Positions 9,772-19,555 of a stretch of DNA of 64,000 bases are shown piece by piece. Source of the DNA: Candidatus Electrothrix communis (GTDB lineage: Bacteria; Desulfobacterota; Desulfobulbia; Desulfobulbales; Desulfobulbaceae); assembly GCA_030644725.1 (NCBI GenBank), contig CP130629.1, positions 3,053,501 to 3,117,500 of the forward strand, written 5' to 3'. Position numbers and translations under genes: made by a program. Position 1 is the first letter of the stretch; the number at the start of each line of letters is the position of its first letter. Below the pieces are notes generated by a model. It had not been told where the DNA came from and searched no databases. It saw only the letters and a list, made by a program, of their open reading frames with translations.

Positions 9772-11163
9772 TCAAGCTCCTCCTTCCAATCCACCAACAC
9801 ACCGACTAAACTCCTCCCCCCGATGCTCATAACTCCTGAACATATCAAAACTAGCGCAGGCCGGGGCCAGCAGCACCGTATCGCCTGGGGCAGCAGCAGC
9901 AAAGGCCGCAACCACAGCCTCTTCCATATCAGCGGCAAGCTGAAAGCCAACACCGGCTTCTTCGGCAACTGCGACCAAATCTGAGGCAGACTCGCCGATC
10001 AGCACAACACGTTTGACATACTGCCGGAATGACGGAACCAAGGCGGCAAAATCCCCGCCCTTATTCCGTCCACCTGCAATCAGGACAACCTCTTTTTCCG
10101 CTCCCTGCCCGAACCCGGCCAAGGCCGCAACCACGGCTCCCACATTGGTGGCCTTGGAGTCGTTGATAAACCGAACTCCGTCGATCTCACCGACCGGGGT
10201 CATTCTATGCTGCGGCGGCTGAAAATCGGCCAGTCCAGCCCTGATGCCCTCTTCTTCACAGCCAAAGGCCCGTACCGCAAGAATAGCGGCAGCGGCATTA
10301 TACAAATTGACCCTGGAATGCAGTCGAGTTCCTGAAAGCTCGTACAACTCGCCCGTACCTTCCGGGCCAAAGTCGGGTTCAAGGCGCACAGCCTCTCCTT
10401 CCACCCTGGCTCGGCAACCGGGATGGGTGCCGAAGCTATACAATTTTTCACCGGCAGTGGGCGGTGCAGCCGCAAGCAGAACATCATCAGTACCGATAAT
10501 CGCTGTATCCCCCCTGCCCTGCCAGGCAAACAGCTGCATCTTGGCTGCGGCATATTCTTCAAAACTACCGTGCCGGTCGATATGATCCGGGGAGAGGTTA
10601 AGCAGCAGGCCGATATCGGGACGGAAATCTCCGGCTGCTTCCAGCTGAAAACTGGACAGCTCCAGCACCACAACTTCCGCTTCTCCTGGATCCAGCAAAT
10701 ATTCCAGAATCGGGGTGCCGATATTGCCGCCGACAAAAACCTTCTTGCCCGCGCTGCGCAGGAGATGACCGATCAGGCTGGTTACGGTGGTTTTGCCGTT
10801 GGACCCGGTCACCGCGATGACCGGCACAGCGATCCGGCCAGCGGCGAGGGCAAGCTCTCCAACAACCGGCACGCCCCGAGTTCGGGCCGCAGTCAGCACC
10901 GGCAAATCCACAGGCACACCGGGACTGGGCACAATCAGATCCGCATCGACAAAAAAGGCAGCCGTATGGCCGCCTGTCTCCAGCTCAGTGCCGAGATCTA
11001 TGCCGCATTGCACAAGCACGGCCTGCTCTTCCTCCGGGATCGTTTCCCGAAACTCAGAAACCGCGACATCCAGTCCCTGTTGGTGCAGATATTTCACCGC
11101 CGCCAGCCCGGATTTTCCCAAGCCGACCACAATGACTTTCATGCCCGCCTTCAATTCAATCAT
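9772..11163 (-). CDS. murD: UDP-N-acetylmuramoylalanine--D-glutamate ligase MurD
   Basis: Cytoplasmic ATP-dependent ligase adding D-Glu to UDP-MurNAc-L-Ala. The 463-residue product has the N domain VIVVGLGKSGLAAVKYL, the P-loop VTGSNGKTTVTSL near residue 119, LSPDHIDRHGS, the C-domain entry QHRMTPVGEIDGVRFINDSKATN, and the LIAGGRNKGGDF loop, all diagnostic of MurD. An ATG seven codons in (11142) has a better ribosome site (AAGG six bases upstream) and may be the true start. The next gene in a standard dcw cluster, ftsW, is not present downstream. Confidence 0.96.
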   Translation of the reverse strand: MIELKAGMKVIVVGLGKSGLAAVKYLHQQGLDVAVSEFRETIPEEEQAVLVQCGIDLGTELETGGHTAAFFVDADLIVPSPGVPVDLPVLTAARTRGVPVVGELALAAGRIAVPVIAVTGSNGKTTVTSLIGHLLRSAGKKVFVGGNIGTPILEYLLDPGEAEVVVLELSSFQLEAAGDFRPDIGLLLNLSPDHIDRHGSFEEYAAAKMQLFAWQGRGDTAIIGTDDVLLAAAPPTAGEKLYSFGTHPGCRARVEGEAVRLEPDFGPEGTGELYELSGTRLHSRVNLYNAAAAILAVRAFGCEEEGIRAGLADFQPPQHRMTPVGEIDGVRFINDSKATNVGAVVAALAGFGQGAEKEVVLIAGGRNKGGDFAALVPSFRQYVKRVVLIGESASDLVAVAEEAGVGFQLAADMEEAVVAAFAAAAPGDTVLLAPACASFDMFRSYEHRGEEFSRCVGGLEGGA

Positions 11164-11202
11164 AATTTATCAACCGAGATAATTTGTATATCGGGAAAGT
11201 TA

Positions 11203-11227
11203 TCCGCTTTCGCTTTACTCAAGCGGA
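11203..11227. repeat. 25-bp palindromic direct repeat, copy A
   Basis: TCCGCTTTCGCTTTACTCAAGCGGA, written here in two parts as TCCGCTTTCGCT and TTACTCAAGCGGA. It is a stem of TCCGCTT with AAGCGGA. The same element with one substitution recurs at 11910-11934, so the two copies bracket the small acidic-repeat gene. Each copy could be a transcript-end hairpin or the boundary of an inserted unit. No T-run follows. Confidence 0.85.
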
Positions 11228-11268
11228 CTTACATCTTGCGTCGTAGCAGCGTCTTCGTTACCGGCAGG

Positions 11269-11832
11269 CTATTCCTGCTCTATTGCCTCTTGCTCTGCAC
11301 TAACTTCTTCATTTTCAGCAGGCGCATTCTGTTCTATAACCTCTTGCTCTGCTGCAACTTCTTCCATCTCAGTAGGTTCGTTCTGGTCTACAGCCTCTAG
11401 GGTCGCACTAACCTCTTCATTCCCGGCAGGCTCATTTGCCTCTATAACCTCTTGCTCCACAGTAACTGCCTCATTCACCGCAGGTACTTTCTGCTCAGGA
11501 TCTTTTTCTTTAGCTCGTTTCATTTTGTGATACAGGCTCAACCGGCCATAAGCAAAGTCATAGAGTTCTGATTTATCTTCAAGATAGTTAAATCCTTTTT
11601 CAGCAACCTCCCCACTTTTCTTCCAATCACCCTGAGCGTAGTAAAAATCACTTGCGATCAGGTATCTATGGAAGTACGCATCAACTGATGCGTAACAGAT
11701 AGATATAAGTGCTACCGCTAAGAATACTTTTTTGTTTTTGCTGCCTTTGGGGGACTTTACAAAAAGGAAGAAAAAAAGGGGGACAAAGAGAAAAAACTGC
11801 AACAGAAATACAATCAAATGAATTATAGACAT
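11269..11832 (-). CDS. Small membrane protein with acidic 18-residue repeats
   Basis: Unrecognised 187-residue protein. Two hydrophobic segments at about residues 5-25 and 36-52 are followed by a short helical TPR-like stretch (residues 60-100: ASDFYYAQGDWKKSGEVAEKG). The C-terminal 70 residues are Glu/Ala/Val rich and made of about four units of 18 residues of the type NEEVSAEQEVIEQNEPAE. The DNA repeats accordingly with a 54-bp period, so copy number may vary between strains. It lies between mraY and murD on the same strand and is bracketed by 25-bp repeats. Its codon use and AT content differ from mraY and murD. A recent insertion into the cell wall operon is likely; function unknown. Confidence 0.75.
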   Translation of the reverse strand: MSIIHLIVFLLQFFLFVPLFFFLFVKSPKGSKNKKVFLAVALISICYASVDAYFHRYLIASDFYYAQGDWKKSGEVAEKGFNYLEDKSELYDFAYGRLSLYHKMKRAKEKDPEQKVPAVNEAVTVEQEVIEANEPAGNEEVSATLEAVDQNEPTEMEEVAAEQEVIEQNAPAENEEVSAEQEAIEQE

Positions 11833-11909
11833 TTCTTTTTATTTTAAAATAGTTAACAAATGGAAACTCTCTCTGCAATTAACAGTAATAGATTCCGTAG
11901 CAAACATTG

Positions 11910-11934
11910 TCCGCTTTCGTTTTACTCAAGCGGA
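11910..11934. repeat. 25-bp palindromic direct repeat, copy B
   Basis: Same element as at 11203-11227 with a T for C at one loop position. It sits 22 bases downstream of the mraY stop and upstream of the acidic-repeat gene on the minus strand. Confidence 0.85.
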
Positions 11935-11955
11935 CCTACCGGCTCCAGCAGCAGC

Positions 11956-13035
11956 TCACCGCAATTTCAACGTAGCCAAAGCCATCAACCCAAGGATAAT
12001 AGAAATAATCCAAAAACGAATAACGACCCGAGGTTCAGCCCACCCCTTCTTCTCAAAATGATGATGAAAAGGAGCCATGAGAAAAATACGCTTGCCGCCG
12101 CTCATCTTGAAATATCCTACCTGAAGAATAACCGACAGCACCTCCATCACAAAAATCCCCCCGGCAATAGCAAGCAGAAATTCCTGCTTAATGATGATCG
12201 CCACCGCACCCAAGGCACCGCCCAAAGCCAGCGACCCCACATCGCCCATGAAAATCTGAGCCGGATAGGAGTTAAACCAGAGAAAACCAAGGCAAGCCCC
12301 GACAATGGTGCCGCAAAACACAGCCACCTCACCAGCTCCCAGCACATAGGGAAGCTGCAAATAATCAGAAATCAGCACATTACCCGCTGCATAGGCAAAG
12401 ATAAAATAAACCGCAGCAGTGATCATCACGGTCCCGCTCGCCAATCCGTCCAGCCCATCGGTCAGATTAACCGCATTGGAAGAGCCGACAATGACGGCCA
12501 CAGCAAAGGGAATGTACCACCAGCCGAGATCAGGATGAATCCCCTTCAGAAAAGGCAGGCTCAGGTTGCCGTCATAACCGGGATGCAGGTGCAGAAACAA
12601 ACCAACCGTGCAGGCCCCGGTCACCTGAAGAATCAATTTACCACGGGCCGACAACCCCTTGGTGTCGCTTTTTGATACCTTCTTCCAATCATCAACAGAA
12701 CCGATCAGGCCATAAAACAAGGTCAGCAATAAACAGACCCAAACCAGACTGTTTCCCAGATCAGCCCAGAGTAGAGTTGAGCCAGCTATGGCGACTAGGA
12801 TCAGGAGACCGCCCATAGTGGGCACGCCCCGCTTGCTGAAATGGCTCTCCGGCCCGTCATCGCGAACCACCTGCCCGATCTGCTTTTTTTGCAACCAGCG
12901 GATAAACAACGGCCCAGAAAGAAACAGAATAAGAAAGGCGGTGACCGCCGCGCCGATGGAACGAAAGGTCAGGTAACGGAAGACATTAAAGGCACTGAAC
13001 TGAGTGTGCAGGGGATAGAGCAAATGGTAAAACAT
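11956..13035 (-). CDS. mraY: Phospho-N-acetylmuramoyl-pentapeptide transferase MraY
   Basis: Polytopic inner-membrane enzyme that makes lipid I from UDP-MurNAc-pentapeptide and undecaprenyl phosphate. The 359-residue product, starting MFYHLLYPL, matches the usual length of 360 residues. About ten transmembrane segments are visible. Active-site features include TMGGLL near residue 75, the [13 protein letters not shown] aspartate motif, and the C-terminal [13 protein letters not shown] histidine triad. A longer frame exists upstream, but it would overlap murEF by 38 bases; the ATG at 13035 comes five bases after its stop. Confidence 0.96.
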   Translation of the reverse strand: MFYHLLYPLHTQFSAFNVFRYLTFRSIGAAVTAFLILFLSGPLFIRWLQKKQIGQVVRDDGPESHFSKRGVPTMGGLLILVAIAGSTLLWADLGNSLVWVCLLLTLFYGLIGSVDDWKKVSKSDTKGLSARGKLILQVTGACTVGLFLHLHPGYDGNLSLPFLKGIHPDLGWWYIPFAVAVIVGSSNAVNLTDGLDGLASGTVMITAAVYFIFAYAAGNVLISDYLQLPYVLGAGEVAVFCGTIVGACLGFLWFNSYPAQIFMGDVGSLALGGALGAVAIIIKQEFLLAIAGGIFVMEVLSVILQVGYFKMSGGKRIFLMAPFHHHFEKKGWAEPRVVIRFWIISIILGLMALATLKLR

Positions 13036-13039
13036 AATT

Positions 13040-16000
13040 CTATAGATATTCCTTTTCGTTGATGCCGGTGGCAAACCGCTGTTCTATCTCCTGCAACACA
13101 GCCTCCATCCGCATGCCCCGAGATCCCTTGAGCAGTAACCAATCATCTGCCGCCATCCTGGCCTGAACCATCTCTGTATAGAGCCAGTCGACCATACTGT
13201 GGGTATCTACAAAAACATGCACCTTTTCTTCCGCCATCCCGGCAAGCTGGGCCCCCTGGGCAACCTGGTCTGCAAAACTGCCTATGACAGCCAGTTGATC
13301 ATAGCCCAGTTCTGCGGCCTGTCGACCGACCTCAGCATGGGCCGCATCCGCCTCTTCACCCAGCTCCAGCATATCACCGAGCAGGGCAATGCGGCGGCAA
13401 TCCTGACCAAAGCCGCTGACTGTGCGCAGGGCCGCAGCCATTGAGGCCGGGTTGGCATTATAGCAATCATTGAGCACCCGTACCCCGCCGGGCAGGGTCA
13501 TCATCTGCATCCGCTTATCCGTGCTCTGAAAATCGCTCAAAGCGGCAATGATGGTTCCAGAGGTAACTCCTCCAGCATGGGCCATAGCAGCCGCAGCCAA
13601 GCAATTGCTGACATTATGCATGCCCGGAGCCCGAACACTGATGCGCTCCTGCCAATCCCCGATCTGGAGGGTAAAACGCATCCCCTCTGCGCCGAGATCC
13701 TTAATACGGGTAGCCCGAACAGCAGGTTTATGACGACGACCGGCTGCGGTGCAGGCAAACCCGATGATCTTCTCAGAATTTTTCGGTAACCGGCGCACAT
13801 GAGCATCATCATAATTGACCACTGCCACGGTATCTGGCCGCATCCCGGCAAAGAGCTCGCCCTTGGCTTGGGCAACGCCTGTAATACTGCCCAGTCCCTC
13901 AAGATGGGCTGCTTGTACATTGGTGATGCAGGCGATATCTGGATCAGCGATTTCTGTGAGCCGAGCGATCTCACTAAACTGATTCATCCCCATCTCCATC
14001 ACCGCGACCTTATGAAGTGCGTTCACCGGCAGTAGGGACAGGGGCAGACCGATCAGGTTATTGAAATTTCCTCCGGTTTTAAGCACAGGATCAATACCAA
14101 CGGTGACTGCCGAAGCTGTCTCGGTTTCCCCAAAATGGCGGTTGAAAATCGCTGCGGTCATTTCCTTGACCGTGGTCTTTCCGCAGCTGCCCGTAATGGC
14201 GACAAGGGGCAAATCTCGATGCAGCAGTCTGCGCCGATAGGCCGCTAATTGGCCCAGCGCGATCAGTGTATCTGGAACCTGAAGAACAACAACATGCTCG
14301 GGCAGAACATCTTTCTGCAGCTCATCCTTCAGCACTTCCTGCTGGACAATAAGCACCGCAGCCCCGGCCTCTGCCGCAGTCTGAAGATAATCATGGCCGT
14401 CAAAATTTTCACCGGCCAAGGCGACAAAAATATCCCCTTGTACCAGGGTTCTGGTATCAGTAGAAATCTGGCCGAAAAGACCAGTTTGTTTCCCGTGCTG
14501 AATTATCGTCCCGCCCTGAAGAGCCTTGAGAAGATGGGGGATGGTCCAGCGCAAGAGCCCGTTGAGCCCCTCCACCCGATCATCAAAAAATATCCGTTCC
14601 TGCCCAATTACCTGATAGTCCTCATGCCCCTTCCCGGCCAGCAGAACAATATCACCGGGGCCAGCCAAAACGCAGGCAGCATGCACAGCGGTCTTTCTGT
14701 CCTCAAGACAGACAAAACCAGGAAAATCACCATACCGAACCGCCTGATCTCCGAACAACTCTTCAATTGTCAGCTCAACAGCCCCTATGGAAGCCGCCCC
14801 CTGGGCAACCTGCTGAATAATGTCTTCAGGATCTTCCGAACGGGGATTATCCGAGGTCACAATGGAGATACTGGCGCATTCCGCTGCAACCGCACCCATC
14901 AGGGGACGTTTCCCCTGATCTCGATCACCGCCGCAGCCAAACACACAAATCAGCTGTCCTTCGGCTAAAGCTTGCAGGGTCTGGAGGACGTTTTTCAAGG
15001 CATCCGGGGTATGGGCATAATCAACCAGGACACAGGGCTGTTCTTCCTCGCTGACGCCCGGTAGCAGCACTCGCTCCAAACGGCCCGGCACCTGACCGAC
15101 CTCTTCCAATCCACTAAAAATCAGGCGCGGCTCCATTCCCAAAGCCCTGCCCACTCCGGCAGCTGCCAAGAGATTTAGGACATTATACTTGCCTGTCAGG
15201 CGGGAATTGAAGGCGACCTGTTCTCCGGCCAAGGAAAGTTCGCAGGAAAACCCGTTGATATCCTGGCTGAGTTTATCGGCATTGATTGCAGCCTTTGGAG
15301 AAAAACCGCAATCAAGCACCGCAACAGGAGCCTCTTGCCCAAGAGCCTGTTGCCCAAGCAAGTCATCACGAAGCCGCTCTCCCCAGTTTATTGTTTCCAT
15401 ACCGCTGGGTTCAGTAACAACGACGGCCTGCCCTTCTTTCTTGAGATAGCGGGTAAAGAGCAGCTTTTTCGCGGCAAAATAGCCTTCCATGCTGCCATGA
15501 AAATCCAGATGATCCCGGCTGAGATTGGTAAACAGAGCAACATCAAACAGGAGTCCGGCCAACCGCCCCAGCTCCAGGGCATGGGAAGAGGTCTCCATAA
15601 CCACATGGGTCACCCCCTGATCAACCATTTGCCGGAGGAGCTGCTGGAGCTGCACCGGTCCTGGAGTGGTCAGGGGAGCAGGCTCAATAACTTCCCTGCC
15701 TGAACCGTCCTGATAACGGTAATTCACGGTTCCGATCACCCCAACCTGATAGCCTGCGCTGCAAAGCATCTGCTCAACCATCCAGGAAACCGTGGTCTTG
15801 CCGTTGGTCCCGGTCAGTCCGATCAAAGACAGAGACCGAGCTGGAAAATCATAAAAAGCTGCGGAAAGCCAACCGAGCGCCTCAGCCGTGTTGTTCACCC
15901 TGACCACTGTCACACCGGGCAGAGGACCAGGATCATCCTCAACCACCAGCCAACAGCTCCCCTGGGCTACAGCCTGGGAGATAAAATCATGCCCGTCAAC

Positions 16001-16177
16001 CAGAGCACCCTTGATGGTAACAAACAGGGTGCCCGGCCCGGCCTCTCTGGAATCACAGGTAATTCCGGTGCATTTCCCCGCTGCCTCATCATAATCATCA
16101 TGAAGAACCTCCGCAGCCAGTTCGACCGGGAGGCAGGAAAGTAACTCATCAAGACCCTTGACAGTTGGGCTAGTCAT
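13040..16177 (-). CDS. murEF: Bifunctional MurE-MurF fusion
   Basis: One 1045-residue polypeptide holding two consecutive Mur ligases. The N half (about residues 1-510) is MurE, adding a diamino acid to UDP-MurNAc-L-Ala-D-Glu: it has [18 protein letters not shown]-loop [13 protein letters not shown], and SDNPRSEDP, the DNPR motif that selects meso-diaminopimelate. The C half (about 525-1045) is MurF, adding D-Ala-D-Ala: [17 protein letters not shown]-loop [24 protein letters not shown], and [11 protein letters not shown] near the end. No stop codon or start site separates the halves. ATG 16177 overlaps the ftsI stop by eight bases; an upstream TTG is an alternative. Both active sites look intact, so the two ligations probably occur in one protein. 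Confidence 0.95.
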   Translation of the reverse strand: MTSPTVKGLDELLSCLPVELAAEVLHDDYDEAAGKCTGITCDSREAGPGTLFVTIKGALVDGHDFISQAVAQGSCWLVVEDDPGPLPGVTVVRVNNTAEALGWLSAAFYDFPARSLSLIGLTGTNGKTTVSWMVEQMLCSAGYQVGVIGTVNYRYQDGSGREVIEPAPLTTPGPVQLQQLLRQMVDQGVTHVVMETSSHALELGRLAGLLFDVALFTNLSRDHLDFHGSMEGYFAAKKLLFTRYLKKEGQAVVVTEPSGMETINWGERLRDDLLGQQALGQEAPVAVLDCGFSPKAAINADKLSQDINGFSCELSLAGEQVAFNSRLTGKYNVLNLLAAAGVGRALGMEPRLIFSGLEEVGQVPGRLERVLLPGVSEEEQPCVLVDYAHTPDALKNVLQTLQALAEGQLICVFGCGGDRDQGKRPLMGAVAAECASISIVTSDNPRSEDPEDIIQQVAQGAASIGAVELTIEELFGDQAVRYGDFPGFVCLEDRKTAVHAACVLAGPGDIVLLAGKGHEDYQVIGQERIFFDDRVEGLNGLLRWTIPHLLKALQGGTIIQHGKQTGLFGQISTDTRTLVQGDIFVALAGENFDGHDYLQTAAEAGAAVLIVQQEVLKDELQKDVLPEHVVVLQVPDTLIALGQLAAYRRRLLHRDLPLVAITGSCGKTTVKEMTAAIFNRHFGETETASAVTVGIDPVLKTGGNFNNLIGLPLSLLPVNALHKVAVMEMGMNQFSEIARLTEIADPDIACITNVQAAHLEGLGSITGVAQAKGELFAGMRPDTVAVVNYDDAHVRRLPKNSEKIIGFACTAAGRRHKPAVRATRIKDLGAEGMRFTLQIGDWQERISVRAPGMHNVSNCLAAAAMAHAGGVTSGTIIAALSDFQSTDKRMQMMTLPGGVRVLNDCYNANPASMAAALRTVSGFGQDCRRIALLGDMLELGEEADAAHAEVGRQAAELGYDQLAVIGSFADQVAQGAQLAGMAEEKVHVFVDTHSMVDWLYTEMVQARMAADDWLLLKGSRGMRMEAVLQEIEQRFATGINEKEYL

Positions 16178-18140
16178 GTTCTTTTTCAAGTATCAGCTCA
16201 CAAATTTCTGTTTCAGTCAACGGTTCACCGGCTGCCGGGATATGATCGACAATACGACCGCTTCCCTGAATCCGCACATTGATATTATACCTATTTATCT
16301 GCTGAAGCCCCTTGCGCAGGCTCAACCCGATCAAGGACGGCATGAGCGACTCTGTATGCACAAGATTCTCTTGCACCTCAGCAGCACTGCGTTTTCTGCT
16401 GAATAAATACCGGCGCAGATTGGCAAGATTTTTTTCCGGCGATGGTTCAGCAAAAGTCTCCACCGGTCCACCATAACCAACAAGAATGGGCAACAGGTTT
16501 CGTCCCAACCCAAGAAGCCCCTCCAGATCCCGACTCTCGACTTCAGGAGGCGGGGGATCCAGTGTACTGTAATCGACAGTGAGCAGCAAGAGCACATCAG
16601 GCTGTTCTCTTGGAACAGCCGCTAACAGGAGGTCCTGAATATGATGAACACTGAACCCGTTCTGTCCAGAGACCGTTGAGGCTGTATCGGCAAAGAGAAA
16701 GCCTCCCTCGTCGGAAGACGAAGAATTCCCGAGCATCTCCCGCTGTAACCATCCCCCCTGGACCGGAGAAAGTATCCGCTCTCTGGGCGAAATATTAAAA
16801 TCACGGAGAAAAAAGCGCTCTTCCGTATAATCATACAGCCCGTTGAGAAACCACGGTTTAACTCTCCAGCCGCTGTTTAACAGAGTCGCCAATCCGTAAA
16901 CCATCTGGACAGGACTGAGCAGCCCAGACACATCAGCCGCATTAATTTCTTCAGACGAAGCTCCTCTCGGGCCCGATGAGACAGGGAGAAAGTCCGGAAT
17001 CGGTCGCCCCAGATCCAGCCTCAGCCAATACTCCTGCAGCACGTCCTCGGACAGACCATAGTCGGGCACGCTCACTGTGACTGGCAACACAGACCTATCC
17101 ACACCGACTTCAAGAGCAGTCGCAGCCTGTATCAGCAGAGGCCGAATAAGCTCCTGATCGTAGCGAAGGGAGAACAGGGCCTTGTGCGCCTTCTGTTCAT
17201 CTGTCTGCCAAAAATAATTCGGATCAAATCCCGGCTGGCTGACCAGAGCCAAAATCCGACCGGAATCAGGATCTATGGCAATGGCACTGCCGGAACGTGC
17301 TCCTTTTCGTTTCCGGTATTCCTCAAGGGCCTCGCCAAGCTGGCGCTGCAACTCCATATCAATGGTCAGGACAATATCAGCAACCGTCTTTCCCAAGGCA
17401 TCATGCCCAGAAAAATTAACAGCAGGAATATTGATCTGCCTGAACTCACCAGGTTCCAAGACAGCATCGTATAAGGCCTCGACCCCGCTCAGGCCAGCAT
17501 TACCGCTGACAAAACCCAGCACTTGACCGGCAACAGCGTGATCCGGGTAATAACGGACTTCCACAGGCCGACAATGAATACCGGGCAGGTGTAATTCCTC
17601 CAATGCTTCAACCTGCCGTATTTCAAGATTATCAGCCAGCTCAATAATACCGTCGGTATGCTGCAACCGTTGCAGGATGAGTTGTTTTTCCGTATCAAGG
17701 ATAGGGGCTAACTGCTCTGCGGCCAAATCTCTGTTTGACAATTCTGCTGGCTGAACAAAAAGGGAGAAGAGCCGGTACGAAACCGACATCTCCTCCATAT
17801 TCCGATCATAAATTGTCCCGCGTAGAATCGGACGATCTCGCTGCTCAGAGGGACTCTCGCCCTCAGGCCCTTCCTGTTCAATGACTTTGGAGATACCGGC
17901 AGGCAGCTTGACCAGCCCAGCCATATCCCGCAACGGCTGCAAAGAAAAGGAGAAAAAAAACATCATCCAGCCAAGAGTAACCACCAGCAGTACTGTCAGG
18001 ATAACACGACACAGCCCCTTCCTGCTCTCCCGCAAAGGACGCCCAGGGGGCGTGTAAGTATAGCCGCTTATCGACGCAGATTCCTTTCTCCTGTCTAAAA
18101 GCGAACGGAATAAGCTTTTGAATCGATCCATTATGAACAT
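16170..18140 (-). CDS. ftsI: FtsI/PBP3-like divisome protein lacking transpeptidase catalytic motifs
   Basis: Position and architecture are those of septal transpeptidase FtsI: one transmembrane segment near residues 47-68, a pedestal domain, a transpeptidase-like domain at about 280-560, and a C-terminal PASTA domain (MPSLIGLSLRKGLQQINRYN). The catalytic motifs are missing. Where family members have EPGSTFKP with the nucleophile Ser and Lys, this protein reads YDQELIRPLL (near 17135-17165). The stretch that would contain SxN is deleted between DYGLSEDVL and QEYWLRLDLG. The KTGT strand is replaced by ADTASTVSGQ (near 16690). The structural landmarks GLLSPVQMVYGLATLLNSG and LLAAVP remain. The frame is intact over 656 codons, so this is a maintained protein, not a decayed gene. 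It probably acts as a non-catalytic divisome scaffold. The start may be ATG 18140, ATG 18131 or TTG 18149. Confidence 0.88.
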   Translation of the reverse strand: MFIMDRFKSLFRSLLDRRKESASISGYTYTPPGRPLRESRKGLCRVILTVLLVVTLGWMMFFFSFSLQPLRDMAGLVKLPAGISKVIEQEGPEGESPSEQRDRPILRGTIYDRNMEEMSVSYRLFSLFVQPAELSNRDLAAEQLAPILDTEKQLILQRLQHTDGIIELADNLEIRQVEALEELHLPGIHCRPVEVRYYPDHAVAGQVLGFVSGNAGLSGVEALYDAVLEPGEFRQINIPAVNFSGHDALGKTVADIVLTIDMELQRQLGEALEEYRKRKGARSGSAIAIDPDSGRILALVSQPGFDPNYFWQTDEQKAHKALFSLRYDQELIRPLLIQAATALEVGVDRSVLPVTVSVPDYGLSEDVLQEYWLRLDLGRPIPDFLPVSSGPRGASSEEINAADVSGLLSPVQMVYGLATLLNSGWRVKPWFLNGLYDYTEERFFLRDFNISPRERILSPVQGGWLQREMLGNSSSSDEGGFLFADTASTVSGQNGFSVHHIQDLLLAAVPREQPDVLLLLTVDYSTLDPPPPEVESRDLEGLLGLGRNLLPILVGYGGPVETFAEPSPEKNLANLRRYLFSRKRSAAEVQENLVHTESLMPSLIGLSLRKGLQQINRYNINVRIQGSGRIVDHIPAAGEPLTETEICELILEKEHD

Positions 18141-18238
18141 CGGCAGCAACAGGACATCCGCCTTTTCAAGTCAGTCCCCCCGTTAATACTCTTCTCTTTC
18201 CGTCGCTGCCAAGAACGAATCGACAGGCGACCTTCGCC

Positions 18239-18598
18239 TTAATAGAGATAATGTTCCTGACCCGTCTCAGGAAGATGGAGGTCGAGTTGCGCAGCACCCA
18301 GAGCCACCAGACGTGACTTGGCAAGCAACTTATCCCGCCTGACTTTCAATCCGGCCTGTTCCCGACTGAGACTTTCCTGGACAAGCTGCTGCTGCTCAAA
18401 GACTGCTTTTTCCCGACCAATGTTCCAGGAAAAAAACAGGCTCATCAAAAAAAAGCATAAGACTACCGAGCCCAGTGTATATGCTGACAGCTGGATAAAA
18501 TCTTCTGAAAAACCGTCTCTCCTTCTGAAAACCGACACCTGCCTGCGCAGACTGAAAGAGAGAGCAGGTGACCGTATTGAGCGAATAGTATGATTCAC
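18239..18598 (-). CDS. ftsL: FtsL-like divisome protein
   Basis: Small bitopic membrane protein of 119 residues. It has a basic cytoplasmic N terminus (SLRRQVSVFRRRDG), one transmembrane segment near residues 39-58 (LGSVVLCFFLMSLFFSW), and a periplasmic coiled coil (EKAVFEQQQLVQESLSREQ) ending near LGAAQLDLHLP, typical of FtsL/DivIC. Sequence conservation in this family is low; the assignment rests on topology and on its place between rsmH and ftsI. The start is GTG with GGAGG eight bases upstream. Confidence 0.82.
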   Translation of the reverse strand: MNHTIRSIRSPALSFSLRRQVSVFRRRDGFSEDFIQLSAYTLGSVVLCFFLMSLFFSWNIGREKAVFEQQQLVQESLSREQAGLKVRRDKLLAKSRLVALGAAQLDLHLPETGQEHYLY

Positions 18599-18640
18599 AC
18601 CAGATCCTCCTTTTTTGACGACCGACTCCCCATCATGCCG

Positions 18641-19555
18641 TTACAATCTCTCTGCGACCCGCAGTTTTGCACTACGGGATCGCGAATTATTCCTCACCTC
18701 ATCCGCTGTCGGCAGAACAGGCTTCCGGGTCAACACCTTGTAATCAGGGGACTTGACAAAGGCCTGTTTGACAATGCGATCTTCAAGTGAGTGAAAAGTT
18801 ATGATACAAAATCGTGCTCCTGGCTTGAGCAGCTTGGGCCCATCTGTCAATAAACGGGTTAAATTGTCCAGCTCCCGATTAACCGCTATGCGCAGGGCCT
18901 GAAAAACCTTGGTGGCAACATGAATTTTTTTCGGGTGATATTTTTTTGGAATCGACAGAGCAACAAGATCCGCAAGCTGCCGAGTAGTTTTCAAGGACTG
19001 CTGCACCCTCGCCTCCACAATAAAACGTGCCACCCGCCGGGCCTGCCGTTCTTCCGCGTAATGAAAGAATATATCAGCGAGTTCCTCATGGGTAAGCCTG
19101 TTAACCAATTGCTCTGCTGTCACCTCTTGCCCGATATCCATCCGCATATCCAGCGGGGCATCCTCTCTGAAACTGAACCCACGTTCAGGGCAATCAAGCT
19201 GAAGCGAGGAAACCCCGAGATCAACAAGAATACCGTCGACGAGGCCTTGTCCCTGGCTATGCAGTTGCTCTGCCATGTCCGCATAGGAGGCCGGAATCAG
19301 CTGAAACCGATCCCCGAAACCTGCCAAACGTTCTGCTGCAAACCGGGCTGCCTGGGCATCCCATTCAAATCCCAACACCCTTCCCTCCGGCGCTGACTGC
19401 TCCAGGATCATCTCGGTATGACCGCCCAATCCCAAGGTGCCGTCCACATAGCATCCAGAAGAACAGGGACGAAGCCACTCCATAACCTCCTGAAACAGGA
19501 CAGGTATGTGAAGATCCCTTCCCTCTTTCTCGGCAAAAACAGACTGTAGGGCCAT
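18641..19555 (-). CDS. rsmH: 16S rRNA (cytosine1402-N4)-methyltransferase RsmH
   Basis: SAM-dependent methyltransferase (formerly MraW) acting on C1402 of 16S rRNA. The 304-residue product has HIPVLFQEVMEWL, the SAM-binding DGTLGLGGHTEMIL, GILVDLGVSSLQLD, the RGFSFREDAPLDMRMD motif and the C-terminal ITFHSLEDRIVKQ. Length is normal. Its ATG overlaps the mraZ stop as TGATG, a sign of translational coupling. Confidence 0.97.
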   Translation of the reverse strand: MALQSVFAEKEGRDLHIPVLFQEVMEWLRPCSSGCYVDGTLGLGGHTEMILEQSAPEGRVLGFEWDAQAARFAAERLAGFGDRFQLIPASYADMAEQLHSQGQGLVDGILVDLGVSSLQLDCPERGFSFREDAPLDMRMDIGQEVTAEQLVNRLTHEELADIFFHYAEERQARRVARFIVEARVQQSLKTTRQLADLVALSIPKKYHPKKIHVATKVFQALRIAVNRELDNLTRLLTDGPKLLKPGARFCIITFHSLEDRIVKQAFVKSPDYKVLTRKPVLPTADEVRNNSRSRSAKLRVAERL

